Positions 1-7,838 of a DNA stretch of 20,834 nt are shown in pieces (the first letter of the stretch is position 1; each line of letters starts with the position of its first letter). The DNA lies in assembly GCF_945952095.1 (NCBI RefSeq), contig NZ_CAMFHL010000114.1:1-20834 (forward strand), given 5' to 3'. The notes under the pieces are model-generated. The model was not told the DNA's origin. It made no database searches and saw only the letters and a program-made list of their open reading frames with translations. Source of the stretch: an uncultured Arsenicibacter sp. (GTDB taxonomy: Bacteria; Bacteroidota; Bacteroidia; Cytophagales; Spirosomataceae). Both the position numbers and the translations under genes were made by a program.

Positions 1-4
1 CCCC

Positions 5-61
5 AACCATCAGCAACGCAGAACCACTCAGCGACCCTCGGAACCATCAGCAACGCAGAAC
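5..61. repeat. short tandem/direct repeat at window edge
   Basis: A 20-bp sequence beginning AACCATCAGC occurs exactly at 5-24 and again at 42-61, a period of 37 bp. Between them, at 21-40, lies a diverged half-unit beginning GAACCACTCAGC, so the array reads as A-B-A' with units of about 17-20 bp that all start GAACCA. It sits directly after the stop codon of the histidine kinase (minus strand) and may continue left of the window. This is seen directly; no function is evident. Confidence 0.75.
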
Positions 62-66
62 AAAAA

Positions 67-1335
67 TTATTCCGAATAGTGGACCGGAAACCGGATGCGG
101 ATGGTGGTGCCGCGGCCGGGCGAGGCTTCGACTTCCATGTTGGCATTCAGGAGTTCGCAAAGCCGTTTTACGATGTGCAGCCCGATGCCCTCGCCCCTCG
201 GTTGGGTCGATTGCGGTAGTTCGGCGGTTTTTTCCGGCTCGCTGCTTTTAACGTTTATAGTAGAGCGTGCCCCTTTAATGCTCACTTTTTCCAGGGATGG
301 CTCCAGCGTAAGGGCAGTAGCTGATTTTTCGGTAAGCCCGGGGCCGGTATCACTTACCGTCAACAGCCAGCGCAGGGGGCCCTCGGGCGACCAGACAAGC
401 GATACGCCGCCCTGATAGGTGTACTTAAGGGCGTTGAGAAGCAGATTTTGTACAATGCGCTGAACCTTAATTGAATCGCCTTTTACCGGCAGGGCCACAG
501 GGCCATTCGTTTGCAGGTACAGGTTCCGTTCAGCTGCGTATGGTTTGAGGGTGTCGGTTACGCGAAGCAGCAAATCGGATGCGTCAAACGACTCAATGTA
601 AAGGGTTTCCTGCCCCGCTTCAAGGCGAGCAAGATCCATGAGCTGGGTCAGCATTGACGTTACTTTCGAGAAGTTCCGCTGGAGCATCTGCAGCATTTCG
701 GTGCGTTCTTCTTCCGTGTTGCCGGGCTGGTCCAGAATATAGGCAGCTCCCCGCATCACGCCGAAACTGCCGCGCAGATCATGAGAGGCCATTCGCAATA
801 CATCAGACCGCCGCCGGATCAGATCGTTCAGCTCATCGAGTGTATGCTGTAAATTGGCTGCCCGTTCAGCGGCGCCAATCTTCTGCAAATCATTGTATTG
901 GGTTACGCTTCCGGAAATGGCTTCGTGAATCAGGTCGTTCACCGACTGATAAACCGCCTGTACATCTTCCGGTAACTGTGAGGGGTGATCAAGGACATAA
1001 GCGCCGATTTCGTCAATGAGGCCACTATGCAGATGGGCAAATTCGCGGAGCAGTTCCTCCAGCGCGTATCCGAGCCGCCAGCGATGTAACCCATGTTCTC
1101 GGGCAATCTGCGCCGGACTGAACGGAGGTTTTTCGTTTGTCAGCCGCTTGGTAAAGGCAAGTAGTAAATCAGGGACACGGTCGTTGAACTGCTCCTGACT
1201 CAGGCTATTGACCGTAGGCAGCGACGGATCGGCCTCGCATCGGTGACGCCAGGTTATCAGCAGCTCCCGCTGTCGGCGGCCCAGCCAGTCAGCTAAGCCT
1301 TTCATCCATATATGTAGCAAAGTTACGTCAGACAT
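67..1335 (-). CDS. soluble sensor histidine kinase with RsbRD-like N-terminal domain
   Basis: Predicted cytoplasmic sensor kinase that autophosphorylates on His and passes phosphate to a response regulator. No membrane segment or signal peptide is visible. Residues about 12-150 are helical and resemble the RsbRD-type N-terminal sensor domain. A short helical linker (about 155-180) leads to the dimerisation/phospho-acceptor H-box, MASHDLRGSFG, with His185. The ATPase domain has the N-box (NLLLNALKY, Asn301), the G1 box (SDTGPGL, Asp329) and the G2 box (GEGIGLHIVKRL, about 380-390), then ends normally. All catalytic motifs are present, so it should be active. It is divergent from the receiver-only regulator at 1546, the likeliest partner. 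The start is uncertain: ATG at 1335 is the longest, but a perfect -7 promoter element lies inside codons 4-6, which favours Met11 at 1305. The kinase assignment is firm; the sensor-domain family is less so. Confidence 0.9.
   Translation of the reverse strand: MSDVTLLHIWMKGLADWLGRRQRELLITWRHRCEADPSLPTVNSLSQEQFNDRVPDLLLAFTKRLTNEKPPFSPAQIAREHGLHRWRLGYALEELLREFAHLHSGLIDEIGAYVLDHPSQLPEDVQAVYQSVNDLIHEAISGSVTQYNDLQKIGAAERAANLQHTLDELNDLIRRRSDVLRMASHDLRGSFGVMRGAAYILDQPGNTEEERTEMLQMLQRNFSKVTSMLTQLMDLARLEAGQETLYIESFDASDLLLRVTDTLKPYAAERNLYLQTNGPVALPVKGDSIKVQRIVQNLLLNALKYTYQGGVSLVWSPEGPLRWLLTVSDTGPGLTEKSATALTLEPSLEKVSIKGARSTINVKSSEPEKTAELPQSTQPRGEGIGLHIVKRLCELLNANMEVEASPGRGTTIRIRFPVHYSE
1319..1326 (-). 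promoter_or_regulatory. candidate -7 promoter element for the histidine kinase
   Basis: On the minus strand the sequence reads TAACTTTG, followed by C, a perfect match to the Bacteroidota -7 consensus TAnnTTTG. It overlaps codons 4-6 of the longest kinase reading frame and lies about 13 bp ahead of the in-frame ATG at 1305. No good -33 TTG is seen at the usual distance. Confidence 0.35.
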
Positions 1336-1493
1336 TAATCGGGAATGGTTTTATACAAAGGTTGTCGTCACATAAGATTGACTTATTGACTAAAACCGGA
1401 TTAGCTCACCAACAATTTTCGCCTGGACAAGTTAATGTATTTAAGGTTAAGTTAACACTATATGGATAATGAATGCAATTAGGTTTTTATACC

Positions 1494-1501
1494 TATATTT
1501 G
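1494..1501 (+). promoter_or_regulatory. candidate -7 promoter element for the response regulator
   Basis: TATATTTG matches the Bacteroidota -7 consensus TAnnTTTG and ends 44 bp before the ATG at 1546, implying a leader of roughly 38 nt. The 183-bp divergent spacer also holds three GTTAA words at 1431, 1446 and 1451 and a tandem TTGACT(T/A)A at 1378-1393. No clear -33 TTG is seen. Confidence 0.4.
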
Positions 1502-1545
1502 TAATATATGAATTTTTATTGTCTGGCAAAACCCCGATAAAGCCC

Positions 1546-2022
1546 ATGACTTCACCAGTCATATCAGAATCTAAACGCACCGAAAAGCATTCAAGTGTAC
1601 TAATTGTGGAGGACAACCGCGACCAGCAGGTGCTGATCCGGTATGCACTTCAGCAAAGCTTTAATAAGGTTAAGCCTGTTTGTGTTGACAATGCAGAAGA
1701 GGCGCTGGCTTACCTTGATTCATGCGTTGAAAACCAGGAGGAGTTGCCGAAGTTAGTACTGCTGGATTTGTATTTGCCTGAAGCAGAGCAAGGCTGGCAA
1801 TTGTTACGTCAGATAAAAGAATATCCGGTTGGCCGGAATATGCCTGTCGTTGTACTGAGTGTATCCAATGCCGATGAAGACATCCAGCGGTCGTATCAGC
1901 TCGGTGCCAACTCATACATTGCCAAACCACTCGAGTACGAACAGTGGTTAACGTATTTTGAGACCATGCGGTTGTACTGGTGGGAGACCGTTACATTACC
2001 CCGCCAGCCGTATAAACCATAA
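1546..2022 (+). CDS. single-domain response regulator (receiver only)
   Basis: A CheY-like receiver of 158 aa with no output domain, so it probably acts by protein-protein contact or as a phosphorelay intermediate. Visible key residues are the acidic pair Glu22/Asp23 (LIVEDN), the phospho-acceptor Asp74 (LLDLYLP), Ser105 (VVVLSVSN) and the invariant Lys127 (AKPLEYE). The tail YWWETVTLP resembles that of Rcp1-type single-domain regulators. The frame can be opened nine codons earlier with TTG at 1519, but ATG at 1546 is preferred: the extra residues have no counterpart in receivers, and a -7 element sits suitably upstream. It is divergent from the histidine kinase, the probable phosphate donor. 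It ends at a strong terminator and converges on the glucosidase gene. Confidence 0.9.
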   Translation: MTSPVISESKRTEKHSSVLIVEDNRDQQVLIRYALQQSFNKVKPVCVDNAEEALAYLDSCVENQEELPKLVLLDLYLPEAEQGWQLLRQIKEYPVGRNMPVVVLSVSNADEDIQRSYQLGANSYIAKPLEYEQWLTYFETMRLYWWETVTLPRQPYKP

Positions 2023-2058
2023 AGAGCTGCCAGGCGATCCTGGCATCTCTTTATTTTT
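2021..2058 (+). terminator. rho-independent terminator after the response regulator
   Basis: The stem is AAAGAG plus TGCCAGG (2021-2034) pairing with CCTGGCA plus CTCTTT (2039-2052), with one internal mismatch and a CGAT tetraloop, followed by a T-rich run. It starts on the last two bases of the stop codon. Because the arms begin in A and end in T it could also slow transcription arriving from the convergent gene. Confidence 0.8.
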
Positions 2059-2074
2059 ACCGGTAAAACGTCTG

Positions 2075-4747
2075 TTATTTAGTAACCGTTTGCCGTACCC
2101 CTTGTTTCTGGTATTGATACCAGTACTCGATGAGGTCAGCAATCAGGCCCGTCCAGCCCGTTTGGTGGCTCGCACCCAGTCCGCTGCCGTTATCTCCGTG
2201 GAAATATTCGTAGAATAAATACAGCCCGTCGAAATTCGGGTCGTTCTGCTGTTTTGCTTCCTGACCAAAGGCCGGAATCTGCCCGGTGTCCGGATCTCGC
2301 CTGAAGATATTGATCAGCCGCCCGATCACGCGCACAATCGCTTCCTTGATGCTCATGATTTCGCCGGAGTTAGTCGGGTATTCCAGCTCAAAATCATCAC
2401 CGTAGTATTGATAGAACTTCAGCAGGGAGTCAATCAGCAGGAAGTTTACCGGGAACCAGACCGGGCCGCGCCAGTTGGAATTGCCGCCGAAAAGGCTTGT
2501 TTCCGATTCGGCCGGTACGTACTTCACCCGGAATACTTCGCCGTTCAGGGCAAACTCATACGGGTGCTCTTCGTGGAACTTCGACAGTGCCCGGATACCG
2601 TAATCCGACAGAAACTCTGTTTCGTCGAACATCCGTTTCAGCAACATCTTCATCCGGTGACCGCGCAGGAGCGACAGCAGGTGGGTTGCCCCCTTACCCG
2701 GCTCGTGCCAGCGCGAAATCAGCGAGGCAAGGTCGGGCCGGTTAGTCAGTACCCACTCAATCCGGCGTTTGAAGTCCGGCAGCTTCGACAGCAGTTCTTC
2801 GTCCAGAATCTCGACGGCAAACAGTGGAATCAAGCCGACCATCGACCGGATTTTCAGCAGCCGTGCGTTGTTGTCCGGCGTATGCAGTACATCGTAATAG
2901 AACTGGTCTTCCTCGTCCCACAGGCTGATTTGCTGCTTACCGAGGTTGTTCATTGCCGACGCAATGTGCAGGAAGTGTTCGAAGAATTTACTGGCCATAT
3001 CCTGATACGCCGGCCGGGTCAGGGCAATCTCGCAGGAAATCCGGAGCATGTTCAGCGTATACATGGCCATCCAGCCGGTTCCGTCGGCCTGTTCGATACG
3101 GCCGCCCATCGGCAGGGGCTGGCTGCGGTCGAAAACCCCGATGTTATCGAGGCCCAGGAAGCCGCCGCCAAAGATGTTATTGCCTTCCACGTCCTTGCGG
3201 TTAACCCACCACGTGAAGTTGAGGAGCAGTTTATGGAAAACCCGTTCCAGAAAGCCAATGTCGCCTTTGCCATTGAGGTCGCGGTCGATTTCATACACCC
3301 GCCAGGTGGCCCAGGCGTGTACCGGCGGGTTCACGTCGGAGAAGTTCCATTCGTAGGCCGGAATCTGCCCGTTCGGGTGCATATAGTACTCGCGGAGAAT
3401 AACCGCCAGCTGCCGTTTGGCAAAATGCGGGTCGAGCCGGGCGAGGGTCAGGGTATGGAATGCCAGATCCCAGGCCGCAAACCACGGGTATTCCCACTTG
3501 TCGGGCATCGACAGGATGTTGGCCGTGTACATATGCCGCCAGCTTTCGTTGCGGGCATACACCCGTCCCTGAAACGGAATCGGCATTTTCGGATCACCCT
3601 TCAGCCATTCGTTGACATTATAGTAATAGAACTGTTTGTTCCACAACATACCGGCATAGGCCTGCCGCTGAATGGCCCGTAGTTCGGGATCGGTTACGTT
3701 TTGCTGGAGTTCGCCGTAAAAAGCATCGGCTTCGGCCAGCCGTTTCTCAAAAATCTCATCGAATGAGCCGAACGGATTGCCCTGGTGGGTTGTATCGCTG
3801 AACCGGAGCCGGATCGTTGTGCTTCCTTTGGGGGGGACCACCCGTTCATAACGGGCCGAGGCCTTGGTGCCGATCTGGTTGGGATTGACAAACTCCTTCC
3901 GGCCGGTGATGATGTAATTATTGATGCTGTCTTTCGGATAGGCTGTCGTATTCTGCCGTCCGTAAAGGCGTTCGGTATTCGTTTCGTTTTCGCAGAACAG
4001 CAGTTCGTTGGCGCCTTCGCAATAGAGCTTGTATTTGCCCAGTTGCCGGTGGTTTACCTCAATCTGGCTGGTGGCAATGCCGTTTAAAATCGGCCGGGCA
4101 CTGAACTGCTCGTAGCCCCATGACCACACATTCCGGAACCAGATGGTTGGCAGAAGCGTAATCGGAGCCGGTTTGTCGGAGCGGTTGGTGGCCGTCACCT
4201 TCACCAGCCAGTCGTTCTGGTCGGCTTTGGCGTATTCGATAACGATATCGAAGTATTCGTCCTGATCGAAAATACCGGTATCCGTAATTTCAAATTCCGG
4301 ATCGACCCGTGACCGCCGCATGGTTTCGATAACCAGCCGGTTATAGGGAAACTCCTGCTGAGGATACTTATACTGCATCTTCATGTAGGAGTGGGTAGGC
4401 GTACTGTCGAGGTAGTAGTAAAGTTCCTTAACGTCTTCGCCGTGATTGCCTTCCGGGCCGGCCAGCCCAAAAAGCCGTTCCTTAATGATGCTGTCCCGGT
4501 GATTCCAGAATGCAAGGGCAAAGCAGATAAAGCCTTTGTTATCCGAAACGCCGCCGATCCCCTCTTCGCCCCACCGGTATGCGCGGGAACGGGCCATATC
4601 GTGTGTCACATAGTTCCAGGCATCACCATACGGACTATAATCCTCCCGGACAGTGCCCCAAGAACGTTCTGATAAATAAGGCCCCCATTTTTTCCAGCCT
4701 TTATTGTCGGGCCGGTCATAGATGCGTAGTTTCTCAGCAGCAGCCAT
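2075..4747 (-). CDS. GH63-type (MGH1-like) glucosidase
   Basis: A large cytoplasmic-looking glycoside hydrolase (890 aa, no signal peptide) of the group usually annotated glucosidase, with an (alpha/alpha)6-barrel related to mannosyl-oligosaccharide glucosidase and E. coli YgjK (GH63). The N-terminal third (about 1-320) is a beta-rich domain opening with WKKWGPYLSERSWGTVREDY, and the barrel follows (about 350-880). By analogy with GH63, Asp471 in NFSDVNPPVHAWA is the likely acid and Glu847 in FYEYFHGDNG the likely base. Other conserved blocks are GNSNWRGPVWFPVNF and GASHQTGWTG. Length matches the bacterial group, which is about twice that of the compact glucosylglycerate hydrolases. The substrate cannot be told from sequence; an alpha-glucoside is probable. 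It is monocistronic, with nothing saccharolytic adjacent. Confidence 0.85.
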   Translation of the reverse strand: MAAAEKLRIYDRPDNKGWKKWGPYLSERSWGTVREDYSPYGDAWNYVTHDMARSRAYRWGEEGIGGVSDNKGFICFALAFWNHRDSIIKERLFGLAGPEGNHGEDVKELYYYLDSTPTHSYMKMQYKYPQQEFPYNRLVIETMRRSRVDPEFEITDTGIFDQDEYFDIVIEYAKADQNDWLVKVTATNRSDKPAPITLLPTIWFRNVWSWGYEQFSARPILNGIATSQIEVNHRQLGKYKLYCEGANELLFCENETNTERLYGRQNTTAYPKDSINNYIITGRKEFVNPNQIGTKASARYERVVPPKGSTTIRLRFSDTTHQGNPFGSFDEIFEKRLAEADAFYGELQQNVTDPELRAIQRQAYAGMLWNKQFYYYNVNEWLKGDPKMPIPFQGRVYARNESWRHMYTANILSMPDKWEYPWFAAWDLAFHTLTLARLDPHFAKRQLAVILREYYMHPNGQIPAYEWNFSDVNPPVHAWATWRVYEIDRDLNGKGDIGFLERVFHKLLLNFTWWVNRKDVEGNNIFGGGFLGLDNIGVFDRSQPLPMGGRIEQADGTGWMAMYTLNMLRISCEIALTRPAYQDMASKFFEHFLHIASAMNNLGKQQISLWDEEDQFYYDVLHTPDNNARLLKIRSMVGLIPLFAVEILDEELLSKLPDFKRRIEWVLTNRPDLASLISRWHEPGKGATHLLSLLRGHRMKMLLKRMFDETEFLSDYGIRALSKFHEEHPYEFALNGEVFRVKYVPAESETSLFGGNSNWRGPVWFPVNFLLIDSLLKFYQYYGDDFELEYPTNSGEIMSIKEAIVRVIGRLINIFRRDPDTGQIPAFGQEAKQQNDPNFDGLYLFYEYFHGDNGSGLGASHQTGWTGLIADLIEYWYQYQKQGVRQTVTK

Positions 4748-4831
4748 GAATTTGCTAGTTACGAATGTAGGTAAAAAGGCAGCATCCTCTCAGCGCCCCG
4801 CAAGCCGCTAATTGATATACCCATTAACGGC

Positions 4832-4839
4832 CAAATATA
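4832..4839 (-). promoter_or_regulatory. candidate -7 promoter element for the glucosidase
   Basis: Read on the minus strand this is TATATTTG, a perfect TAnnTTTG match, 85 bp upstream of the ATG at 4747. It implies a leader of about 75-80 nt. No convincing -33 TTG accompanies it at the expected spacing. Confidence 0.4.
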
Positions 4840-5303
4840 CAACCCTTGACTGATACTTTATTGACTATTTACAGTGTATTTAGTTGCAATGAGGTGTTAT
4901 TGCAGGCCTGGTCGCCTTTTTAAGAGTTTTAGGGGGCTGCCTGTCATACAGTATGTCTCCTGAGGAAGGCCGGTAAGGAAAAACTGATTTTATGAACCTG
5001 AACAGAAGTGCGTAAAGTTACAGATTAGCAGCCTGTTGTTTTAAAAAACGGCAGATTGAAAAGATTATGTACTAATTTGTACGTTTTAGGTTTTGAAAAA
5101 GCCATTTTTGTTGACTAAGGACTTGACATTAAAAACATTTAGCCATTATTTTAAGCACTTAATCAGCGTTCCATACCAGTCAACTCCATGAAAATACGTG
5201 CTACCCATCCGTTAAAAGGAGCTTTTTACCTGCCAGCTTTCTATACATTCCGGAAAATCAACATTTTTTTCAGCCTTTACAAATCCGGATTCCATCAACT
5301 GTC

Positions 5304-5363
5304 GTATACTTGTTGCCATGATTATATGAATATAATGTATACGGGAGTTTGTAATAAGTATAC
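5304..5363. promoter_or_regulatory. palindrome cluster upstream of the surface-protein operon
   Basis: The palindrome GTATAC occurs three times (5304-5309, 5337-5342, 5358-5363), and a perfect inverted repeat ATTATAT-GA-ATATAAT lies between at 5321-5336. The cluster ends 55 bp before the first ATG of the operon. It could be an operator or part of a structured leader; no regulator can be named. Confidence 0.35.
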
Positions 5364-5418
5364 AAAATGTTCGCCTTTACCGTAACGTAAGAATATAAAC
5401 CATAAATCAACTACGACC

Positions 5419-7758
5419 ATGGTACGTAGCATGTTGATTAATTGGCGTATAGGAGGGAGAGGGGAATTCCGGGGTAATTATGCAAAGGCCGGCCTGCAGT
5501 CGGGCCTGGCAATGATTTTTTTTGGCTTTTTCTTCGTGCTGTTTAGTGCCGAAACGGCCGCACAAACCTATACTAAAAATAACCTTTCCCAGTTTGCAAA
5601 CCCCGCAGGGCAGTATGCTATCACGGTAACCGGTTGTAGTCCTTTGGCGTTATGTTTCTCCAACATAACAAACGCGTCGGCTGTCGCTTCAGCATCTCTA
5701 TCAGATAATGCATCAATCAGCATTAGCGGGCTCACTGTATTAGGGAGTATTACATCATCTGTCAGAGCCAAACTGGCGTCTGGTACCGTATCAAAGGGGG
5801 GAGATTACGCAGGTTTTGTGATCGGTACCGGATCAACGCTTAATATAAATCTCTTTAATTCGATTACGATAAGAACATACAAAGGAGGCTCTCCTGTAGA
5901 AAGCAAATCCGGTACAGGTTTAGTAAGTATAGATGCTTTGGGGTTGTTGGGTGATGTTCAGCGTGAAATCGCCTTTAAAACAATATCTGATTTTGATGAA
6001 GTTGAACTGTCCATCAGCTCATCTGTGCTGGACGTAAATCTTTTCAATAGTGTTCAATACTTCTACGCCTTCGGCGGACAAACCCTTGGCACCTTTGCGT
6101 TTAACTGCGGTTCTGCCAGTACATCGGGGCTTTTTGTTGCCGGAACCCCTTCGTCGGGGACTTTAACGGTGCCGGTAACAGGCTCAACCTCCGGTCTTGT
6201 CTCCTTATCGGTAACCGGAACCGGCTTCAGCAGCAATCCGCTGCCGTACACCACCACCATTACGAACGGGCAGACTACGATTCCGGTACCGATTACCTTT
6301 ACGGGAGTGGGCACAGCCGGGTCACGTGTGCTGACTGTCACATCGTCGTACACATCCGCGTCGGGGCCGGGGAGCTGTACCGCAGCGGCAACCGTTTATG
6401 CTCCGGCAACAATCACTATTGTTTCACCCACGGCCGGTACCCAAACCTATCTGACGCCTGCTATAAGCGGAACGGCCAACATCGGCGCCAGTGTCACCGT
6501 GCTGGCACCCGGAAATCCGGCCTGTGTCGTGACAGCCAGTGGCACCGGGAGCTGGACCTGTACATCACTCTCGCTTTCGCCGGGACCTGTCACCGTCACC
6601 ACCGTCGTTACGACCATTGCCGGAACGGCTTCGGCCACGGTCAGCTTTACGGCGTTGAATCCGCCCTGTACTACGCCCTCGGCACTGACCATCAGCCCTG
6701 TATCAGCCTCCCTGACTATTGGCAGCATAACGGCCTTCACGGCCTCCGGCGGATCGCCGGGTACCATCAGCTGGAGCCTGAATCCGGTGACCGGTGTGAG
6801 CCCGGCCCTGAGTGGTACCGGCACAACAACAGGTGCACTCATCTTTGCCTCGGCCGGATCCTTTACACTCACCTTTGTCGCCAGCAATAGTTCCAGTCCG
6901 GCCAGCTGCACAACGGCACAGAGTGTAACGGCAACGGCCACGATTGTTGTCACCGATCCCTATGCGATTGTCAGTGTGAAGGTGTTTCTGGGTGGCGCCT
7001 ACGACGCGGTAACCGGCCTCATGCGCGATGACCTGCGGAGTCAGAACATGATTCCGATGATTGAGCCGTATTCATCGTCTGCCTTGACCGGTACCGGTTT
7101 TAGCCATACGGGCGGGGGCGGCGGCGAAATGGCAACCAGCAGTGTATTCAGTACAACCGGCAACGACGCCATCGTCGACTGGGTCTTTCTGGAACTGCGG
7201 TCCCCTGGCAGCAGTTCAACCGTGATTGCCACACAATCTGCGTTTGTACAGCGGGATGGCGATGTTGTTGCGCGCGACGGTGTCTCGGCGGTTCCGTTTG
7301 CGGTCGGGGCCGGCAATTATTATGTCGCGGTCCGGCACCGGAACCACCTCGGGGTGATGACGGCCACGGCGCTGGCGCTGAGCAGCACGGCTGTAACCGT
7401 TGATTTTACGTCCCCGTCTGCCAATACCTATGGCAGTCAGGCACAGCGGCTGGTCAGCCTGACCGCCAAGCAGGTATTGTGGGCGGGGAATGCCGGTCCG
7501 AACCGGTCGGTAATCTATCAGGGCCCGAACAATGATACTGGTCTGCTGTTGGCGCAGGTACAGCTCGATGGCGGAAATGTAGACGGTGTGCTGACCTACA
7601 TCGTATCTAAATATTTGCCGGGAGATTTGAATATGGACGGGCGGATTATCAGTCAGGGGCCGAATAATGATCTGCAGACGCTGTTTCTGAATGTATTACT
7701 ACATCCGGATAATACAGCCAGTTCATTGTCGCACATTATTCAGGAGCAGCTGCCATAA
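5419..7758 (+). CDS. modular secreted surface protein, operon gene 1 (Ig-like, dockerin-like C-terminus)
   Basis: Large secreted protein of unknown function, probably an adhesin or matrix component. An unusually long N-region precedes the hydrophobic stretch, with cleavage predicted near ETAAQ (residue 49). If Met32 (ATG at 5512) were the start, the signal would be short and typical. Modules in order: AGF domain about 82-220 (motifs AGFVIG, IRTYKGG, FDEVEL, YFYAFGG), a beta-domain 221-328 (STSGLFVAGTPSSGTL), one Ig-like repeat 330-416 with a Cys pair, a second Ig-like domain 417-514, and the C-terminal module 515-779. That module carries IVDWVFLELR, FVQRDGDVV and RHRNHLGVMTA and ends with duplicated calcium-loop-like segments. 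The second (Asp736, Asn738, Asp740, then NND at 749-751) is well preserved, while the first (about 688-705) has lost most ligands. From residue 221 on it is a shortened version of gene 2. No T9SS sorting domain is seen. Confidence 0.85.
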   Translation: MVRSMLINWRIGGRGEFRGNYAKAGLQSGLAMIFFGFFFVLFSAETAAQTYTKNNLSQFANPAGQYAITVTGCSPLALCFSNITNASAVASASLSDNASISISGLTVLGSITSSVRAKLASGTVSKGGDYAGFVIGTGSTLNINLFNSITIRTYKGGSPVESKSGTGLVSIDALGLLGDVQREIAFKTISDFDEVELSISSSVLDVNLFNSVQYFYAFGGQTLGTFAFNCGSASTSGLFVAGTPSSGTLTVPVTGSTSGLVSLSVTGTGFSSNPLPYTTTITNGQTTIPVPITFTGVGTAGSRVLTVTSSYTSASGPGSCTAAATVYAPATITIVSPTAGTQTYLTPAISGTANIGASVTVLAPGNPACVVTASGTGSWTCTSLSLSPGPVTVTTVVTTIAGTASATVSFTALNPPCTTPSALTISPVSASLTIGSITAFTASGGSPGTISWSLNPVTGVSPALSGTGTTTGALIFASAGSFTLTFVASNSSSPASCTTAQSVTATATIVVTDPYAIVSVKVFLGGAYDAVTGLMRDDLRSQNMIPMIEPYSSSALTGTGFSHTGGGGGEMATSSVFSTTGNDAIVDWVFLELRSPGSSSTVIATQSAFVQRDGDVVARDGVSAVPFAVGAGNYYVAVRHRNHLGVMTATALALSSTAVTVDFTSPSANTYGSQAQRLVSLTAKQVLWAGNAGPNRSVIYQGPNNDTGLLLAQVQLDGGNVDGVLTYIVSKYLPGDLNMDGRIISQGPNNDLQTLFLNVLLHPDNTASSLSHIIQEQLP
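6406..6666 (+). repeat. Ig-like repeat unit in gene 1
   Basis: A single copy of the 85-86-residue Ig-like unit (about residues 330-416). It has the hallmarks ASVTVLAPG, a Cys pair 11-12 residues apart around SWTC, and the exit motif SFTALNPP. It is closest to the last repeat of gene 2 (around 11729-11986), which is followed by the same downstream Ig-like domain. Confidence 0.8.
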
Positions 7759-7838
7759 ACAGCGGCATGTTTCCCGGATATGTAATTGAGTTTGAGTAAA
7801 GTAACTATATCGTTTATGAAGCAATTAATTGATCGTTT

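Larger units (their letters stand above)
4748..5418. other. 671-bp AT-rich intergenic region, no convincing gene
   Basis: This separates the minus-strand glucosidase from the plus-strand surface-protein operon and should hold both promoters. The glucosidase side has a perfect -7 element at 4832-4839. The operon side has no perfect TAnnTTTG; the nearest is TAATTTG within TGTACTAATTTGTACG around 5068. At 5304-5363 are clustered palindromes (listed separately). One frame at 5188-5385 could encode 65 aa, but it lacks family features and looks like chance. Confidence 0.6.

Noticed and set aside
2408..3682. 424-codon plus-strand frame opposite the glucosidase
   Set aside because: It lies wholly antisense to a gene with clear family motifs. 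It has an atypical composition rich in Val, Gln and Arg, and no domain.
5188..5385. 65-codon plus-strand frame in the AT-rich gap
   Set aside because: It has no recognisable motif, signal peptide or SD, contains the palindrome cluster, and its AT-rich composition matches the non-coding surroundings.
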